Shown one piece after another: positions 47,627 to 61,379 of a DNA stretch of 64,000 bases. A program made the translations under genes and the position numbers. This stretch comes from Paramecium octaurelia (Eukaryota > Ciliophora > Oligohymenophorea > Peniculida > Parameciidae). The notes under the pieces were generated by a model, which made no database searches, had not been told where the DNA came from, and worked only from the letters and a program-made list of their open reading frames with translations. The stretch covers positions 5,135 through 69,134 of the forward strand of contig CAJJDP010000032.1 of the NCBI GenBank assembly GCA_905182995.1, in the 5' to 3' direction. Every line of letters begins with the position of its first letter. Position 1 is the stretch's first letter.

Positions 47627-48221
47627 ATTTTATTCTTTTTATTATTTTTGTCCAAAAAAATATAAGGGCAGTAGGTTTACTTACTTATTGTGTCTTTGTC
47701 TTTAAGATCTGAAATTACAATTAAGATTTTTAATTAATCTAATTTTCAAATTATAAATTAGACAACTATTAATATCAAAATCAAACAGTTCTTATTTAAT
47801 CATTAAGTCTCTTAAAGTAAATTTAATAATTATAATAATAATAAATAAAGTACTTTCAATATCTAAGGGTTTTTTATAAACACAGCAGTTCAAAAGAGCA
47901 ACATGTGATATTGAAATCAAATAGGGCATAGTTTTAATGATGCAATTGATTCTCTAATATATTATGTTGGTGTCTTTCAAAAATAATATAAAGAATCAAT
48001 AATTATTAGTTCGTTTCCCATAAATAAAATTCATTTTTCCTATAATTCCTCATTAACTTTATGAATACCTATGTAGGCAACAAATCGAGCATAATATTTA
48101 GGAATATATTATTTCTTGTAATTGCAAAGATTTAATTTGGTCCAATTTATTATAAATTTAATGTTTTTTTGCTTTAATAAATAAACAAACATCTTATTTT
48201 TAATAAAGTTTTATCTCCCAT
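47627..48221. other. No recognisable gene
   Basis: About 600 AT-rich bases with an ATA/ATT-rich tract near 47830-47850. No frame, tRNA or structured repeat stands out. It should carry the promoter of the receptor gene at 48222. Confidence 0.5.
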
Positions 48222-49886
48222 ATGATGATTTGTTCTCAGTTTAGAAAGATGAAAATGAAATCTCAGATTATTATTTTAGATGTCATAATCTTGGTTTTAG
48301 TGTTAGTGGTGTGTTCTATTGGAATTTATGTTGAAGCAAAAATATTTTATGAAATTAGTTTAGAATCATCATATATCATGATGAATTCTACCGATATTAA
48401 GTAGGTTGATAGAATAGGAAGCTAAATTGAATCTTACTTAATCACTAAGCATAAAAGAAGTAATTAATTAATTAATGAAGGCATTTAGCTTCTTGAAAAC
48501 ATAGCTAATTTCATATTTCACTTCGCTAATCGTTAAGATCAGTAAATCTACAATGGTGTTTTAGACCTTTGCCTAACAGAAGAAGAGTAGAAATATGCAT
48601 TTTATATTAAAAATACACCAAAGTTTTGCTATTAAACAAATGGTGTTTAACTTGACTCAATGCTGTAGGATGACAACATTAAGCTTTTGTACTATGGACT
48701 TAAGGAGCTTGAGCACTATTCATTACTGTTCAATATATTAAGACCTAATATGTTATAGGTGGTTGACACAAGTTCAATAATATTTAATGCGTTATATCCA
48801 ATAGGATTGCTGGCTCCTGAATATAATCCATAGCAAAGAAAGTGGTATTTTTAATTATAAATGCAGGTATTAAAATCATATGGCTTAAGTCAACAATACA
48901 AAAAATGAGTTCTTTTTTTTTACTAGTGTATTTTAGAGCTTATATGGATCATCAGAGTGTAGCTTTTCGATTACTCAATCATTATTTAATAAGGAGAAGG
49001 AATTTTTTGCAGTTTTAAAAACTATATTGTTTATAACTGACCCAAATTTACATAACATTTAATTTAATGTCTTATTGATAAATTAAGAAGGTTAGGTTAT
49101 GGAGAATGGAATGGAGAATGGAATGGAGAATCGTACTAATAGCACAGAAATCTTATATGTATATAATGAAACCATAACTGGTTTTAATTTAACCGATTGG
49201 AAGGAAATTGAATTAAAATCTAGTTTAAACGGATAACTCAATGAGTAGAATTCCAAGTTAATTCTCTATAACAAAGTGTACAAATCGTTTGTCAATCTAA
49301 AGTGCAAAAAGTTTTAAAAAGAAAATTTTACATTAATTTTGTAACAATATAAATAATTAAAACTAGATTTACTAATTTGACTTCTTAACATATCTTATAA
49401 TCGTAGATTTTGGATAGGTATAATGAATTTTTACTTTATTATGGGTATGCTGTTATAGTAACTTGTTCTTTAGCATTTATGCTATTCTGTTTCAGCGTAA
49501 TTTTTATAAACGTAATCTGTAACCCAATCGTAAAATTAAGATAGAAAATCTCGTAACATGTATTGGAAATCGGAAACAATACAGATAAAATGATATTCAA
49601 GATTACAACAACAAAAAAGAGAAAATAGGGTCTTGTCTTTAAATTAAATGAAATGTTTTTGAATATTTCGGATGTTTTGAAATTAAACTAAAATAAGAAG
49701 AGTGAGTAATGCAGACTTATTGAAAAGATGTAGTATAATAAACGCGGTATAAGAGAATAGTGTTAGTTGAATTAACAAATTCAGTCTCTCAATGATTCTT
49801 AATAAAATTATATTGAATTAAATGAATTTAATAAGGAAATTTTGAAACTTTTAATGAATGGTACTAATAGTATAAGTCAGTTATGA
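48222..49886 (+). CDS. Cache-type two-TM receptor-like protein, about 531 aa
   Basis: ATG 48222 (or 48225) to TGA 49884-49886. The first hydrophobic helix (IIILDVIILVLVLVVCSIGI) is followed by an extracellular region with a Cache signature, LAPEYNPQQRKWYF, matching the P-x-YDPRxRPWY motif of extracellular sensors. A second helix (AVIVTCSLAFMLFCFSVIFI) leads into a cytoplasmic, coiled-coil-like segment of about 130 residues with no kinase, cyclase or HAMP-kinase domain. A 26-nt intron near 49340 is clear. The junction near 48870-48910 needs an intron of 43 nt, long for this genome, or else one extra T in the poly-T run at 48912-48921. A tandem 12-bp repeat encodes MENG copies. Confidence 0.65.
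49099..49131 (+). repeat. 12-bp coding minisatellite (MENG x2.75)
   Basis: Three head-to-tail copies of ATGGAGAATGGA (the last one incomplete) within the extracellular part of the Cache receptor. Because the unit is a multiple of three, changes in copy number keep the frame. Confidence 0.85.
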
Positions 49887-49957
49887 TATTTTTATAGATA
49901 AAAATATTTATAGGGTATTAAACTTTATTATTTTTATGATTTCTATAATATACATTA

Positions 49958-51194
49958 TCATTTAATATTAATAATTCTTTAAAGGTTTGATATTAACATG
50001 TTAGATTTCGGTTGCAAATCTCTTAATTGTCTTAATAACTATGATGTAGGTGGATATACATACTTATGTGTTTTGAGCATTGATGTCTTGTTTTTAGACA
50101 ATTATTTTATCGCCATCTATTTTAGCATTGATATTTAAAGTTCTAATGGCATTAACCAACCATGATTCGGTTTCCTCCTCATTGAGTTATAGATAAGTTG
50201 AAAATTGTCTAAATTTATTTAGTGTTTAAATTACTTAATTTATACGCCATTAAAGATTTTGATGTAAGTTGAAAAGAAATAAAGTTTGCATGCATTAATA
50301 ATGAGAGCATTTTTAGATTTGACAATGAAGTCCTAATCAATTTCTGTAGAAATATCTTTAATCATTTTGATTGCATTGTCGAACTAGAACTTAACAATGA
50401 TTTCCTCAACGTAATTGAGCAAATGAAATGGTTTGATTGATTTGTTTGCGTTTGTGCCAATAATTGCAAGACTTGTGTTTCCAATGAATTGTTAATTGAT
50501 GAGCAAGGCAACTGTGTAATAATACAATAAATAAGGAGCAATAGTGTGAACTACTTCTAAGAATTGTTCGCCTGAGAAGATTTCTAAGAAGGCATTTGTG
50601 TCATCGGATATAAAGCAAACCAAAACTCCAGCATGCAAGAGATCTGCTCTTTGTTTGAAATTATATTTTATTTGATCCTCCTATTTAATTAAGTCTTTGA
50701 TTGCTTCAATGCACACTGCAGCATTGTTGGTGTTCTTGAAGAGACCAATTAATTTGCAATTCTAATTAGATAAATGGATTTTTTACTAATCTAGCCCATA
50801 AGAATCCATTTCTCAAATGATTTAACTTCTCAGTTGCTTCCACACATGGATATAGATTGTCAACGATTTCTGTTGCTTTCTCGTATTCTCCTGAATCAAA
50901 TAATATTATTAATGCTTGATAGGCTTCTTCAACTGTCCATAGATTTTCTTGGACATAATCTACTAATGCTCGTTGTCTGAGTTTAAGTAATTCTGCAACT
51001 GAGGTCAGTTTTCCATTCAAATTGTCTTGTTGGATGATTTAATCAATTTTTTCTGATGGCACACCTAATTTTCTTAACCTTTCGAAAAGTCTGGTGCCAA
51101 GAAGAGCCTCAGTTTCTTTGGAGGTTTGTAATTGCAAGAACTGCACACATCCCAAAAAGACATGGGGATTAATGAATCTTAAGAAATGGTCCAT
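49958..51194 (-). CDS. eIF3e: Translation initiation factor eIF3 subunit e, 386 aa
   Basis: Start 51194, stop 49960-49958, introns of 25, 26 and 25 nt; exon sum 387 codons. The order of conserved segments follows eIF3e/INT6. The N-terminus MDHFLRFINPHVFLGCVQFL matches the xRIxxFLDRHLxFPLLEFL start. Helical repeats follow (EEAYQALIILFDSGEYEKAT), then KQRADLLHAGVLVCF and FLEVVHTIAPYLLYYYTVAL, and a PCI domain (DNAIKMIKDISTEIDQDFIV). The winged-helix end YLQLNEEETESWLVNAIR leads into NAKIDGDKIIV. It is slightly shorter than animal eIF3e (about 440). It functions in the 43S pre-initiation complex. A 61-aa ORF ends just 8 bases upstream of this start. Confidence 0.85.
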
Positions 51195-51202
51195 ATATTA
51201 AA

Positions 51203-51388
51203 TCAAATAAAATATTTTGGGACTGAATATATTCCAAAGTTGTGTTTTGGATTCACTTTTTTTTGAATGTGATTGAATGGCTTCTCTTTATAAATTTAGT
51301 AGGTAGGTCCACGCAAATCATGTAATTCGGCCATCGCCTTCTTCTTTTCTTTTGGTGTTAATTTCTGAAATTCTTCGAATTTTACCAT
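51203..51388 (-). CDS. Small protein, 61 aa, wedged between RPB6 and eIF3e
   Basis: ATG 51388 to TGA 51205-51203, no intron, 62 codons. The sequence MVKFEEFQKLTPKEKKKAMA continues with ELHDLRGPTYQIYKEKPFNH and ends NFGIYSVPKYFI. The composition is that of a real protein, not random AT-rich translation. Only 15 bases separate its ATG from the divergent RPB6 ATG, and 8 bases separate its stop from the eIF3e ATG. No in-frame splice that would fuse it to eIF3e is visible. It may be a true small gene, an upstream cistron of the eIF3e mRNA, or a leader whose translation regulates eIF3e. No family recognised. Confidence 0.55.
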
Positions 51389-51403
51389 TATATATTTTTA
51401 TTA

Positions 51404-51931
51404 ATGAGTAATTAGGATAGTGAACCCGAAATCGATGACTCAGATTTGGAAGGAAATTCAGTCAGCCAATCACCATATGACAATCCCATAGACGACCAGG
51501 AGGATGAAATGGACACTTCTCAATCAGATGGTATTGTTACTAATTCATACTTCCAAATAGTTTAGAAATCAGTCACTTCTGACTCAAGCGATGATGAAGA
51601 CGAGAATCAAATAATTCGAACCGGGGCTATGATCTAATAGAGCAAAGGAAGGAAAGTCTTGAAGAATGAAAGAATTACTCCTCCCTTTTTAACTAAATAT
51701 GAGCGTGCCAGAGTTATAGGAACACGAGCTTTGCAAATCAGCAAGAACAGTCCTATATACGTTGATCCAAGTATTCAAAGACATTGACTTATTATAGAGG
51801 AGACAACTGACCCCATATAGGTGGCTTAATAAGAGTTGAATGAGAACAAAATACCTTTCATAATTAGAAGATATCTGCCAAATGGAAATTTTGAAGACTG
51901 GGAACTTTAAGAGTTAGAACGCTTGGACTGA
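51404..51931 (+). CDS. RPB6: RNA polymerases I/II/III subunit RPB6 (ABC23), 156 aa
   Basis: ATG 51404 to TGA 51929-51931 with introns of 30 and 27 nt; exon sum 157 codons. The acidic N-terminal 85 residues ([28 protein letters not shown]) are typical of RPB6. The core is unmistakable: [31 protein letters not shown], then [20 protein letters not shown] and [22 protein letters not shown]6 is a shared subunit of all three nuclear RNA polymerases, binding the clamp of the largest subunit. Length agrees with the family (140-155). Confidence 0.95.
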
Positions 51932-52041
51932 CACATATTGTATGAATATAATTTTAGTCAAAGTGCATTATTTTTATCATGTCAATTGTTGTTCATAAAT
52001 TCTTTTTTAATTTCATATATATAATCTTATCGATAAAATTT

Positions 52042-53951
52042 ATGTTAACTTTGGACAACTTCAATCAAACTTCGTATAAATAACCCATTTTGAATAGGTA
52101 TTATACCTGAAATATTCAAAGTCCGCGATCAATAAAAGCATGTCAAAGATGTGGAGTATTAACTGAAGAATTGATTAAAATAAGTATCAAGGAATTAAAG
52201 CAGAGAAATCCTGATCTAAGATTGAACAAACAAGGTTGGAAGATTCTGTGGAGACATCACGAGATAAGGAGATAAGAGACACTGTAATTATGTAGAGAAG
52301 AAAGAAAGCAAATTATAATCGAAAATCAAGAGGAACATTAAACCAATTTACAATATGATGGCAATGCTATTTAAGTTTAGAATGAATTAGACTTAGTTGA
52401 AATTGAAAAAATGTAAGAAAGAACTAGGAGAGAAATATAGCAAATGCAACACTTTCAAAAATTGCAATAAGAAATCAATGAAAAGAGTTAACAAAAATAA
52501 TTAAAGAAACAATAAAAAGAATATTAGAGGTAATAGGAATTGCAATTACATAAAATGCAGTAAGAGCAAGATAAAATAAGAAGAGATCAAGAAAAAAAAC
52601 TAAAGGATTAATTAGAAGAATAAAGATAAAAATAGATTGCATTAGAATAATATCAAAAAGAACAAGAAAGAGCCTAATAGGAAATTAAAAAGCATTAAGA
52701 ATTGTAAGACGAACATAAAAGGAAAGAAGAACAACAAAAGTTGAAGCAATAACAATTCAGATAATAATTACAGAATAAGGAATTATAACATGAAATGGAA
52801 TAATAATATAAGAAGGAACTATTGCAATTCAAAGAAAAAGAAAGACAAGCAAAATTACTTTACTAACAATAGGAAAGAGCATAAGCATCTAAATTAGCAT
52901 AAGAAGAGTTAGCATAAAAGTTGCTTCTTGTTAAAGAATAATAACAAAACAAAGTGGTGAAAATGCAGGAGGAATTTTATAATAAACAAATTTAAAGTGA
53001 ACATTAAAGATAACTATTTGAGTAGGCACAGCACTAGAAATTTATGGAAATCTAAAATAAGGTATTACAGTAAAAAGAGAAGATGTTAAAGTCAGCTGAA
53101 AAATGTAAGTAGAAGTAAGAAATAAAATAGGAAATCAATATTTCAAAACAATAATAGAAAAATGAGAGAATTAAAATACTGTAAGAGTAAAAACTTGTTG
53201 AGCATTAAAGAAAATTAGAATAATAGGAAATTGAAGAAAAGTAGATTAAATAAAAATTAGAAGAATTGAAGAATACAAATAAAGACTAAAGAGTTGAATT
53301 GAATTAGAAACTCATCTTAAAGGATTTCATGATTAAAGAAAAATAACTAGAGAAAAAATAATTGTTAGAGTAAATCAAACTATAAGGAAATTAGAAAATG
53401 AAAAATAAAAAGTTAGCTCTTGAGAAGTTATATTAAAAGCAACTTATGGAAAGACAATCATTAAAAGCTTCATATAATGAAAAATTAAAGTGGAATGAAA
53501 GTCTCAAAATATCACTTTTTCAAAATGAGTAGAATTGGAACCTTGATTTAAGACGTAAGAATTTATAATATTCAAGCTTCTACTGCCTTATCAAAATCGT
53601 CTTTTGATATTCCAAGGGTTTAATCAGCCATAAATAAGAAAATGGAAAAGGAGGAAACAAGAGTAAATGAAATTTTAAAAAATCCTCAAAAAAGGCTAGA
53701 ACTTTAAGAGCTTGAAGAAGTTTAATATCAAGAGATGATTGAAGTACTGGACCAAGTTAATTAATTAGTTGATTGAATATGAATAAAAATTTGAAGAAGA
53801 AAGGGAGAGAACAATGTTTTAGATAGAAAACTACCAAGAGTAATTGAGATTAGAAAAGATATTTGAAATTGAGAGAAAATAAGCCTAAAAGAATATCCGA
53901 AATTTATAAATAAAACATGAATATCAAATTGAAGAGCTACTATCTACTTGA
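52042..53951 (+). CDS. Gln/Glu/Lys-rich coiled-coil protein, 612 aa
   Basis: ATG 52042 to TGA 53949-53951 with introns of 24, 22 and 25 nt; exon sum 613 codons. The N-terminal 60 residues are mixed and hold a CxxC (SIKACQRCGVLTEELIKISI). Residues about 110-490 form one very long charged coiled coil dominated by Q, E and K, with glutamines largely TAA/TAG. The C-terminal quarter is less repetitive (LSKSSFDIPRVQSAINKKME). The bias may reflect expansion of Q codons; domain searches would be of little use. A cytoskeletal rod is the likeliest role. Confidence 0.7.
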
Positions 53952-54195
53952 ACTATTTTTTATAATAATATATTAATATAAACTAAACTAAATAATAGAA
54001 TCTTATTTTTGATTAATCTTCAAGGTAAGGACTCTTAAGAAAATAAGGTTTATAGTAATGAAATTCTAGATTAGACAGATAGTCAATTATTTTAAGTGTA
54101 ATTTTAAGGTAATTATAATTGTAATTTAGAACGTAAAAGATTAATTAAGAATTATTTTGAACTAGAAATGATATGAATTTGTTAAAATAAAAAAA

Positions 54196-55242
<1,047 letters not shown>

Positions 55243-55560
55243 TTAATTAATTGAATTCCGTAAAATTTTTCTGCATTTGAATGAATTAATGAGATCAATA
55301 TTAATTAACGATCACGTCATTAATAATAAATGAAATTTTTTTTAATTATATTTTAATTACATAATTAATTTTGATCAATGATGTAATGATAATTTTCTTA
55401 ATTAAATGTATGATTCCATATGCAATATAATAGTGAATTAATAAAATTAAACAAATTGTTTCGCTAAAAGTTTTAATCTCTCCTGCAGTGTAATTCATCT
55501 ATAAAGACCATAAAGTACTCAAATTTAAACATATATATATTAATTATACGAAAAAAGAAT

Positions 55561-58500
55561 TCAATTTTATTTAGTAGGAGTGAGCAACATTTTAGGTCTT
55601 GTAGTAAGTGCTTATTTTTTTAATGGACTTTTGCTGGGTTGTTTTGGCTAAGTAATTTCTATTTTCTACTCGATTGCAGGATCTTTATCCAATATATTAA
55701 TTATAAATACCTTCGATGACGGCAATGTCTCTCAGTCTAAAAATTCCAATCAAATTCTCATATGAACACTCTATCAATTACGTCTTCTTGTCGACCCTTT
55801 AGACTATCACCTTGTAGCCAGGCTTCAGCATAAAATTGTCACCTGTTATTGGCTTACAATTATTTATAGCTGTGCCATAAACAAAAGGGTTTGATTTGAT
55901 TTCTTTGGGCAGAATTTTCTGAGAATTGATATAATTTGTTTATAAATGAGCAGGCTTATTTCGAGCAGAATTCATTTAAGAGGATATTTATGAATCTCTT
56001 TTTGCCTTAGATTTACAGTCATCGAATAAATTAAATTACGCATTCTTTTATGACTTATTGGTTGGTGTCAATGACTTTTGAGTCTGAGCTGGTGATTTAT
56101 TTTGTTAATTGTTGATATTACTGGTTTATCTGGATCTTTGATTATTACTCACTGGAATTAATTTATCCACTTAACAAGTAGATAAATGTCTACTTACTTA
56201 GCATGAAACATCTGTGATTGATTCTTTCTCGGATATCTTAGTTAACAATTGAGGAGGTTATTATGAAGATTAATAAATATCAGTAGATTCTCTCTTTGAA
56301 TTCTCAGTTTGGGATTGAGTGGCCAACACTTCTGTCAAGGTATCCTCCTATTTCATCAAAGGAGAAGATCTCAACACACTTTCAGAATGCATTTTTTAGA
56401 ATGAATCATTCCCAAAAGAGCATTTAAAATTTTACAATCTTTGAATTCTTAAATGCTATTGTTTTCTCATTGCGCTCTCTATTAATTATTAGGATATGAA
56501 ATACCGTCCAATTAGAAGTTGTAAATATCTTCCTCTTCCATATTTGGTTTAATGTCCTTGATTGATTTAAGTTGTTAATCTATTTTTGGTATGAAATCAT
56601 TATTTTCATAGTCCTACAACTTCTCTTAGGAGTTCTTTCTCTCGAGTTCGAAAATCATATCTGTTCTCTCTATCTTCTCCTCTAACATAAAGTTCTTAAT
56701 TTGATTATTAGTTAAATCATTGTCCATTTCCACCTTCTGAATTACTAATTCCCAATTATCCTATTGTTTCGTTTCTTAACTATCCTACTACTTTAATTCT
56801 TGCTTGTCCTCAATAATTATTTATTGTTGCTGTAAAAATGCACTCGATTTCTTATTCTGTTCATTTATCAAAGTCTTGTCTATTTTGAATACATTATTTA
56901 ACTTTCTCATTGCTATGCTAGTATTCCCCAAAATTTTGAAATCATCTGCCTTCTGAATTGATTGCTCGAATAAATGAGAAAATAAAAGCAAAATACTAAA
57001 TAATAATACATTTCCATTTACCTCTTTTGTAAAAATAAATTGACTCTCTCTTTTAATAATTGCATATCAACTACCTAAGAATTCTAAATTTATAATTCAT
57101 CAGTCTAATTCTTTTCCATAAACTTAAATTGCTTACTTGAAACCGTAAATTTCGACTGTCTATTGGAGTTTCTGCTATTTCTATATATGATCGATTCTTT
57201 ATTGTTTTTCTGAGTTTTTTCAATTTAGATTCCCCTTATGGATTTATTATTCTTGTTTATACTATTATTATAAATACTTCGATTTTGATGTCGTATTTGA
57301 ATTGTGAATCATAATATTCATATTGATTAGATAGAGGGAAACAAATTTTACCATAATTATTCGTGAAATCCTCATAAATAGCAAGCGCTTTGGCAAACTC
57401 CAAATAAATAGTCCACAATTACAAATCTTCATTATCCTTCGCGTCAAACAAAAACTTGCGATCGCCCATCTCCTTCAACTTCTTATACCAATATGTTGAA
57501 CATATTTGCAAAGTAAAGTTCTTTTCGTTTTCCAAGGCCAATACTGAATATATGCTTTTCAATGGAATCGAACATAAGGGCAATTCACTATTATGTGAGT
57601 CCTATCTGCTTGAATACAAGCGAAGTTCTTTCCCATCCAGAATCACATATCGAGACACCTATGAAACTCTATTTTAAGACTTCTTGATCAAGACTCCTTC
57701 TCTCAAAATAATATTAGTTTGATTCTACGATTTATTAAATTTATTCCCAATTTATTTCAATATAATTGATTTTAGTGCCTTACTTGACATATTCTTAAAC
57801 TTTTGAGTATCCTAGGAACACTTTGGATAAATAAGGTTGATCAGAAAATTAGGTTTTGAGTTGGATTTGTTATCATCATTATTATCAAAGTTGATTTATT
57901 AACTAACATTGGATTCCGCCATCAACCATTGGAATTATAATTTTTTGCATTCCATTAATTCTTCAGTTTCAAAAGGCAATGGCAATTGTTATATGGCCTC
58001 AGCCACTGCCTTATGCAATTATCTTCTTTATTTAAATGTAATCCTCTAATAGAGACAATCCCTCATGAAGGGGCATGTAAAACGATAGAAGATATTTTGC
58101 TCTCTAACCTCCATTACTTCAATAACTTCCTTAGACTCTAACTCATCCAAATACTTCTGCAATTTATTGTTGACTGCATTCTTAAATGGATAAATCTTAT
58201 TTAACAATTGAATATCAAAAATATCTCCAATGACACTTGCTGATTTCAGTAATAGTTATTCTAAACATGATAATTTATCTATGATAGGTCCATTCACTTC
58301 AATTCTACAATAGGGTGCATCTACAATAATACTCTCTTCATAAGTAATTAAATTAACTAATTCATTTGTGATGGTTGCATATTTTGGACTCAGTCTAATT
58401 AAATCTAGATCAATTAGGTTTTAGACAAAGTTCAAAACCATTAATGGATTACCACTAGTTTTCATGTAAATCCATTGCATAAAAAGTAATTCCACATCGG

Positions 58501-61077
58501 TTTTAATGAGTATCTACTTGTTCTCTGAGAATAGAAATTAATTATTAATTTCTTTAGATTGATTCTCTTATAAAATTACATCATGAATTGAAGAACTAAT
58601 TCTTTTTCTGATCCCACTTTCGGATATATTTTAATGATACTCTTGTTCAGGCATAAACTTTTAGATATTGAATGAAAATCTGATCATCTTAGCAAATTCA
58701 TCATCTACTCCTCCTTTCCTTTCCACTCCTCTTAATTGCATCAATATAAAGGGATTTCCATCCATTCGGTCTTCTAAAGCTGTGATACCTTCAATTGCAA
58801 TGTCTTCCTGGGACTTCCTCTTCTCTGCAACCTTTGGTTAAATGATCATCTCTTAAAATGAATCTCGATACAATGCTAAAATTGTAAGTCTATCATATGT
58901 CTTTATCATTTGCTTTAAGATTTTAAAGGATACCTAATCATAGTTCTAAATATCATCCAAACATAGAACAACAGGGGCAATTATATTCGTGTATTTGATA
59001 GAATAATTAATCTATCTTTGAACAGATGTTTTCATAACATCCCATCCAATTTGATCAGGAGCTCTTCCTTCATACAATTCAGACATTTTGCTAGGGATCT
59101 ATTCAAAGAAGTTGCTTAGAAATTGAAATATTATTCTTTTAACATCAACTTCTTTTTCCTCCTCCTGTTATCTTTGAGGAAACTTCTCCAAATGTCTATT
59201 GTCATTCAAACCAACAATCTCTTGTAGCATTTATACCAAGTTTTATGGATGAATATTTACATCCACCATCATATTGAATAGTTCCATGTTTGGTGGTCTC
59301 TCTACTCTTTTAGCATATAAAAGGAAGATCTACTTTAAAATACTTCGTAATCCATTCAATTTGAATGTTCTCGTTATAGGATCCAATTGTTAAACAAGGA
59401 TGTGAGGATACTCGCCATATTTCCACGGACTATACTAATTAGAATTAATCTTCTCCTATATTCTATATAACACTTTCTTAGCCAAACTACTCTTTCCACA
59501 TCCATATGTTCCTTTTAGAATAATCAAGCTTTTCTTATCCACTCCTTTAATCACCTTGTCAATTTGATTTAACAGTTTTTTATGTTACTCTTCCCTTCCA
59601 AATAATTGAATGGCTATAAAATCTGATTTCTTTGCAAATCCATACGCATAATTATGAGTTTTGAAATTGGGAAATAAATTACCCGGAGTTGGTTCCAGAG
59701 GTTTATCCAAAGGAACATAAATATGGACGGGTGCATTTTTGCCTTTCACTTAAGTTTATCTCAGAAAGGCTGTACTAATACAATGACCAGCACTTTTAGC
59801 AGTTTCCATACATATAAGTATTTTGTGAGTAGTCTCTGAACACGCTGCTTACATCAATCTAGCTGCAAGATTAACAGAATCACCAAGAACAGAGTATTCT
59901 CTTCGTGAACCACTTGTACCAACTACTCCTGCAAAAACAGTGCCTGTAACTATTCCAATAGAGCATCCGCAATTAATTTTTGGAAGTTCCTTATTCATTA
60001 ATTAAGCTGTTAATATAGCTCTTACAGGATCATTCTAATGGCTGAGAGGAGGAAGACCAAAAACAACAATTAAAGTTGAACCCTTATCATCCATCAAAAG
60101 CTTATTCAGTGATCCTTCATGCATATAAATACATTTTTATACAGTTTTAATGACTCTTTAAATTTATTCCAATCCCTAAGCATTTTTGGCAGAGTTCAAA
60201 TCCATTTTTAAGTTTACAAACATAATAGACAATCTCCTCAATTCAGCACTCCAAGCTTCCTCATTTATGTCAATGTAAGGCAAAAGAGCAGCAGGAATGT
60301 ACGATTGAATCTCATTTCTAATCATCTGAAACTGCGACAAGGTAATGTTATTTTTGATTAAAAGTGCATCTGCCTTCATTTTCACTTTGGCTTATTATAA
60401 TTTAATGACTTCATAGTGTCCTTCATGATCTGCTACTTTCTAGCATTCGAAGAAGTTGTTTATCATGTCGTAAATCTATTAGGATATGATAATCTTCCCA
60501 CCCTCGGTTAAACAGTGCTCGGAATGAAAGGCCTAAATCAAAGGGTCTCCAGTTGCCAAATACTCCATTCTATTGAAAACTCCTCCCACATGGATTATGT
60601 TCATTTCACCCACTCCAAATCCAATCTTCACACTTAATTAAATGCCCTGTTCTATCTATGCTTTGGTTAGTTTTTCTTGGATTAACAACGCAGACTAGAT
60701 GGCCTATTTGAGCAAAGTTTCTAGATTTTACTGAAAGTTTTGATCATTAGGAGGGGGAGGCCAGATAACAATCATAGCATCTTAGGAATATTTAAAACTA
60801 ATATACCTCCAGCGAATTTGAAAATATCACCACCACTTCTTCCTATGCCTTAAACCAATAACTCCATGTAGCGATTAATTGCAAATGCTATTCGTTCTGC
60901 CCCTTCTGTTCCCAATTAACTTAATAATTCTGTTAATCTTGTAAATCCGGATATATCTGCAAACATCACAACACTCCTTATTCTTTATTTCTCTGGTAAT
61001 TTTCGTATTAATTTATTCATTTTAAGATTCAACAGATGTTATACAACCAAAGCAGGCACATAGCCCAAGATGGACAT
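55561..61077 (-). CDS. Soluble adenylyl cyclase-like protein with PH domain, 1,794 aa
   Basis: Start 61077, stop 55563-55561, introns of 26, 26, 26, 26 and 28 nt; exon sum 1,795 codons. Residues about 30-250 form a first class III cyclase domain (SVVMFADISGFTRLTELLSQ, GDIFKFAG, then DAMIVIWP). A second at about 280-460 contains RLSIMFVNLKMDL, FGLPPLSHQNDPVRA, GIVTGTVFAGVVGTSGSRRE and DSVNLAARLM. A P-loop NTPase follows (LKGTYGCGKSSLAKK, near residues 513-521; VVLCLDDIQNYD). This order is that of ADCY10-type soluble cyclases, regulated in animals by bicarbonate. Helical repeats lead to a PH-like domain (REGVLIKKSQN ... WTIYLEFAKALA, about 1,110-1,225), then a 550-residue disordered tail. Some catalytic metal residues in C2 look changed, so activity may rest on one composite site. 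Confidence 0.8.
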
Positions 61078-61379
61078 TGATTAACTCTAAAATTACTAAG
61101 ACATATTTAATGTAAATAATTATTTATATTATTTAAAGTAATAAATATGAAGTTCTTAAGTTCTATCCCAATTAGCCTATATGATGAGAAAGTAATTTCT
61201 ACTGGATTTGATGTTTTTATAAAGAAGGAATAAGAATTTGAGAGCATAATTTCCAGTTTAATTAGAGATTGATTTACTTGGTATAACAATTGGTTTAAAT
61301 GCATAAAAATAATTATATTCTTATCAATAACAAAATTTATTTAAATATCCTATAGCTATCATATACTCATGTAATTTGA
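61078..61379. other. Intergenic
   Basis: About 300 bases of divergent promoter sequence between the cyclase gene and the decayed GTPBP-like gene, with no supported feature. Confidence 0.45.

Noticed and set aside
56160-57321. Separate gene starting at an ATG at 57321 (MNIMIHNSNTTSKSK)
   Set aside because: A 26-nt intron just downstream of the PH-like domain joins the cyclase frame to this sequence, and the fused model is exactly divisible by three, so the ATG is internal and in another frame.
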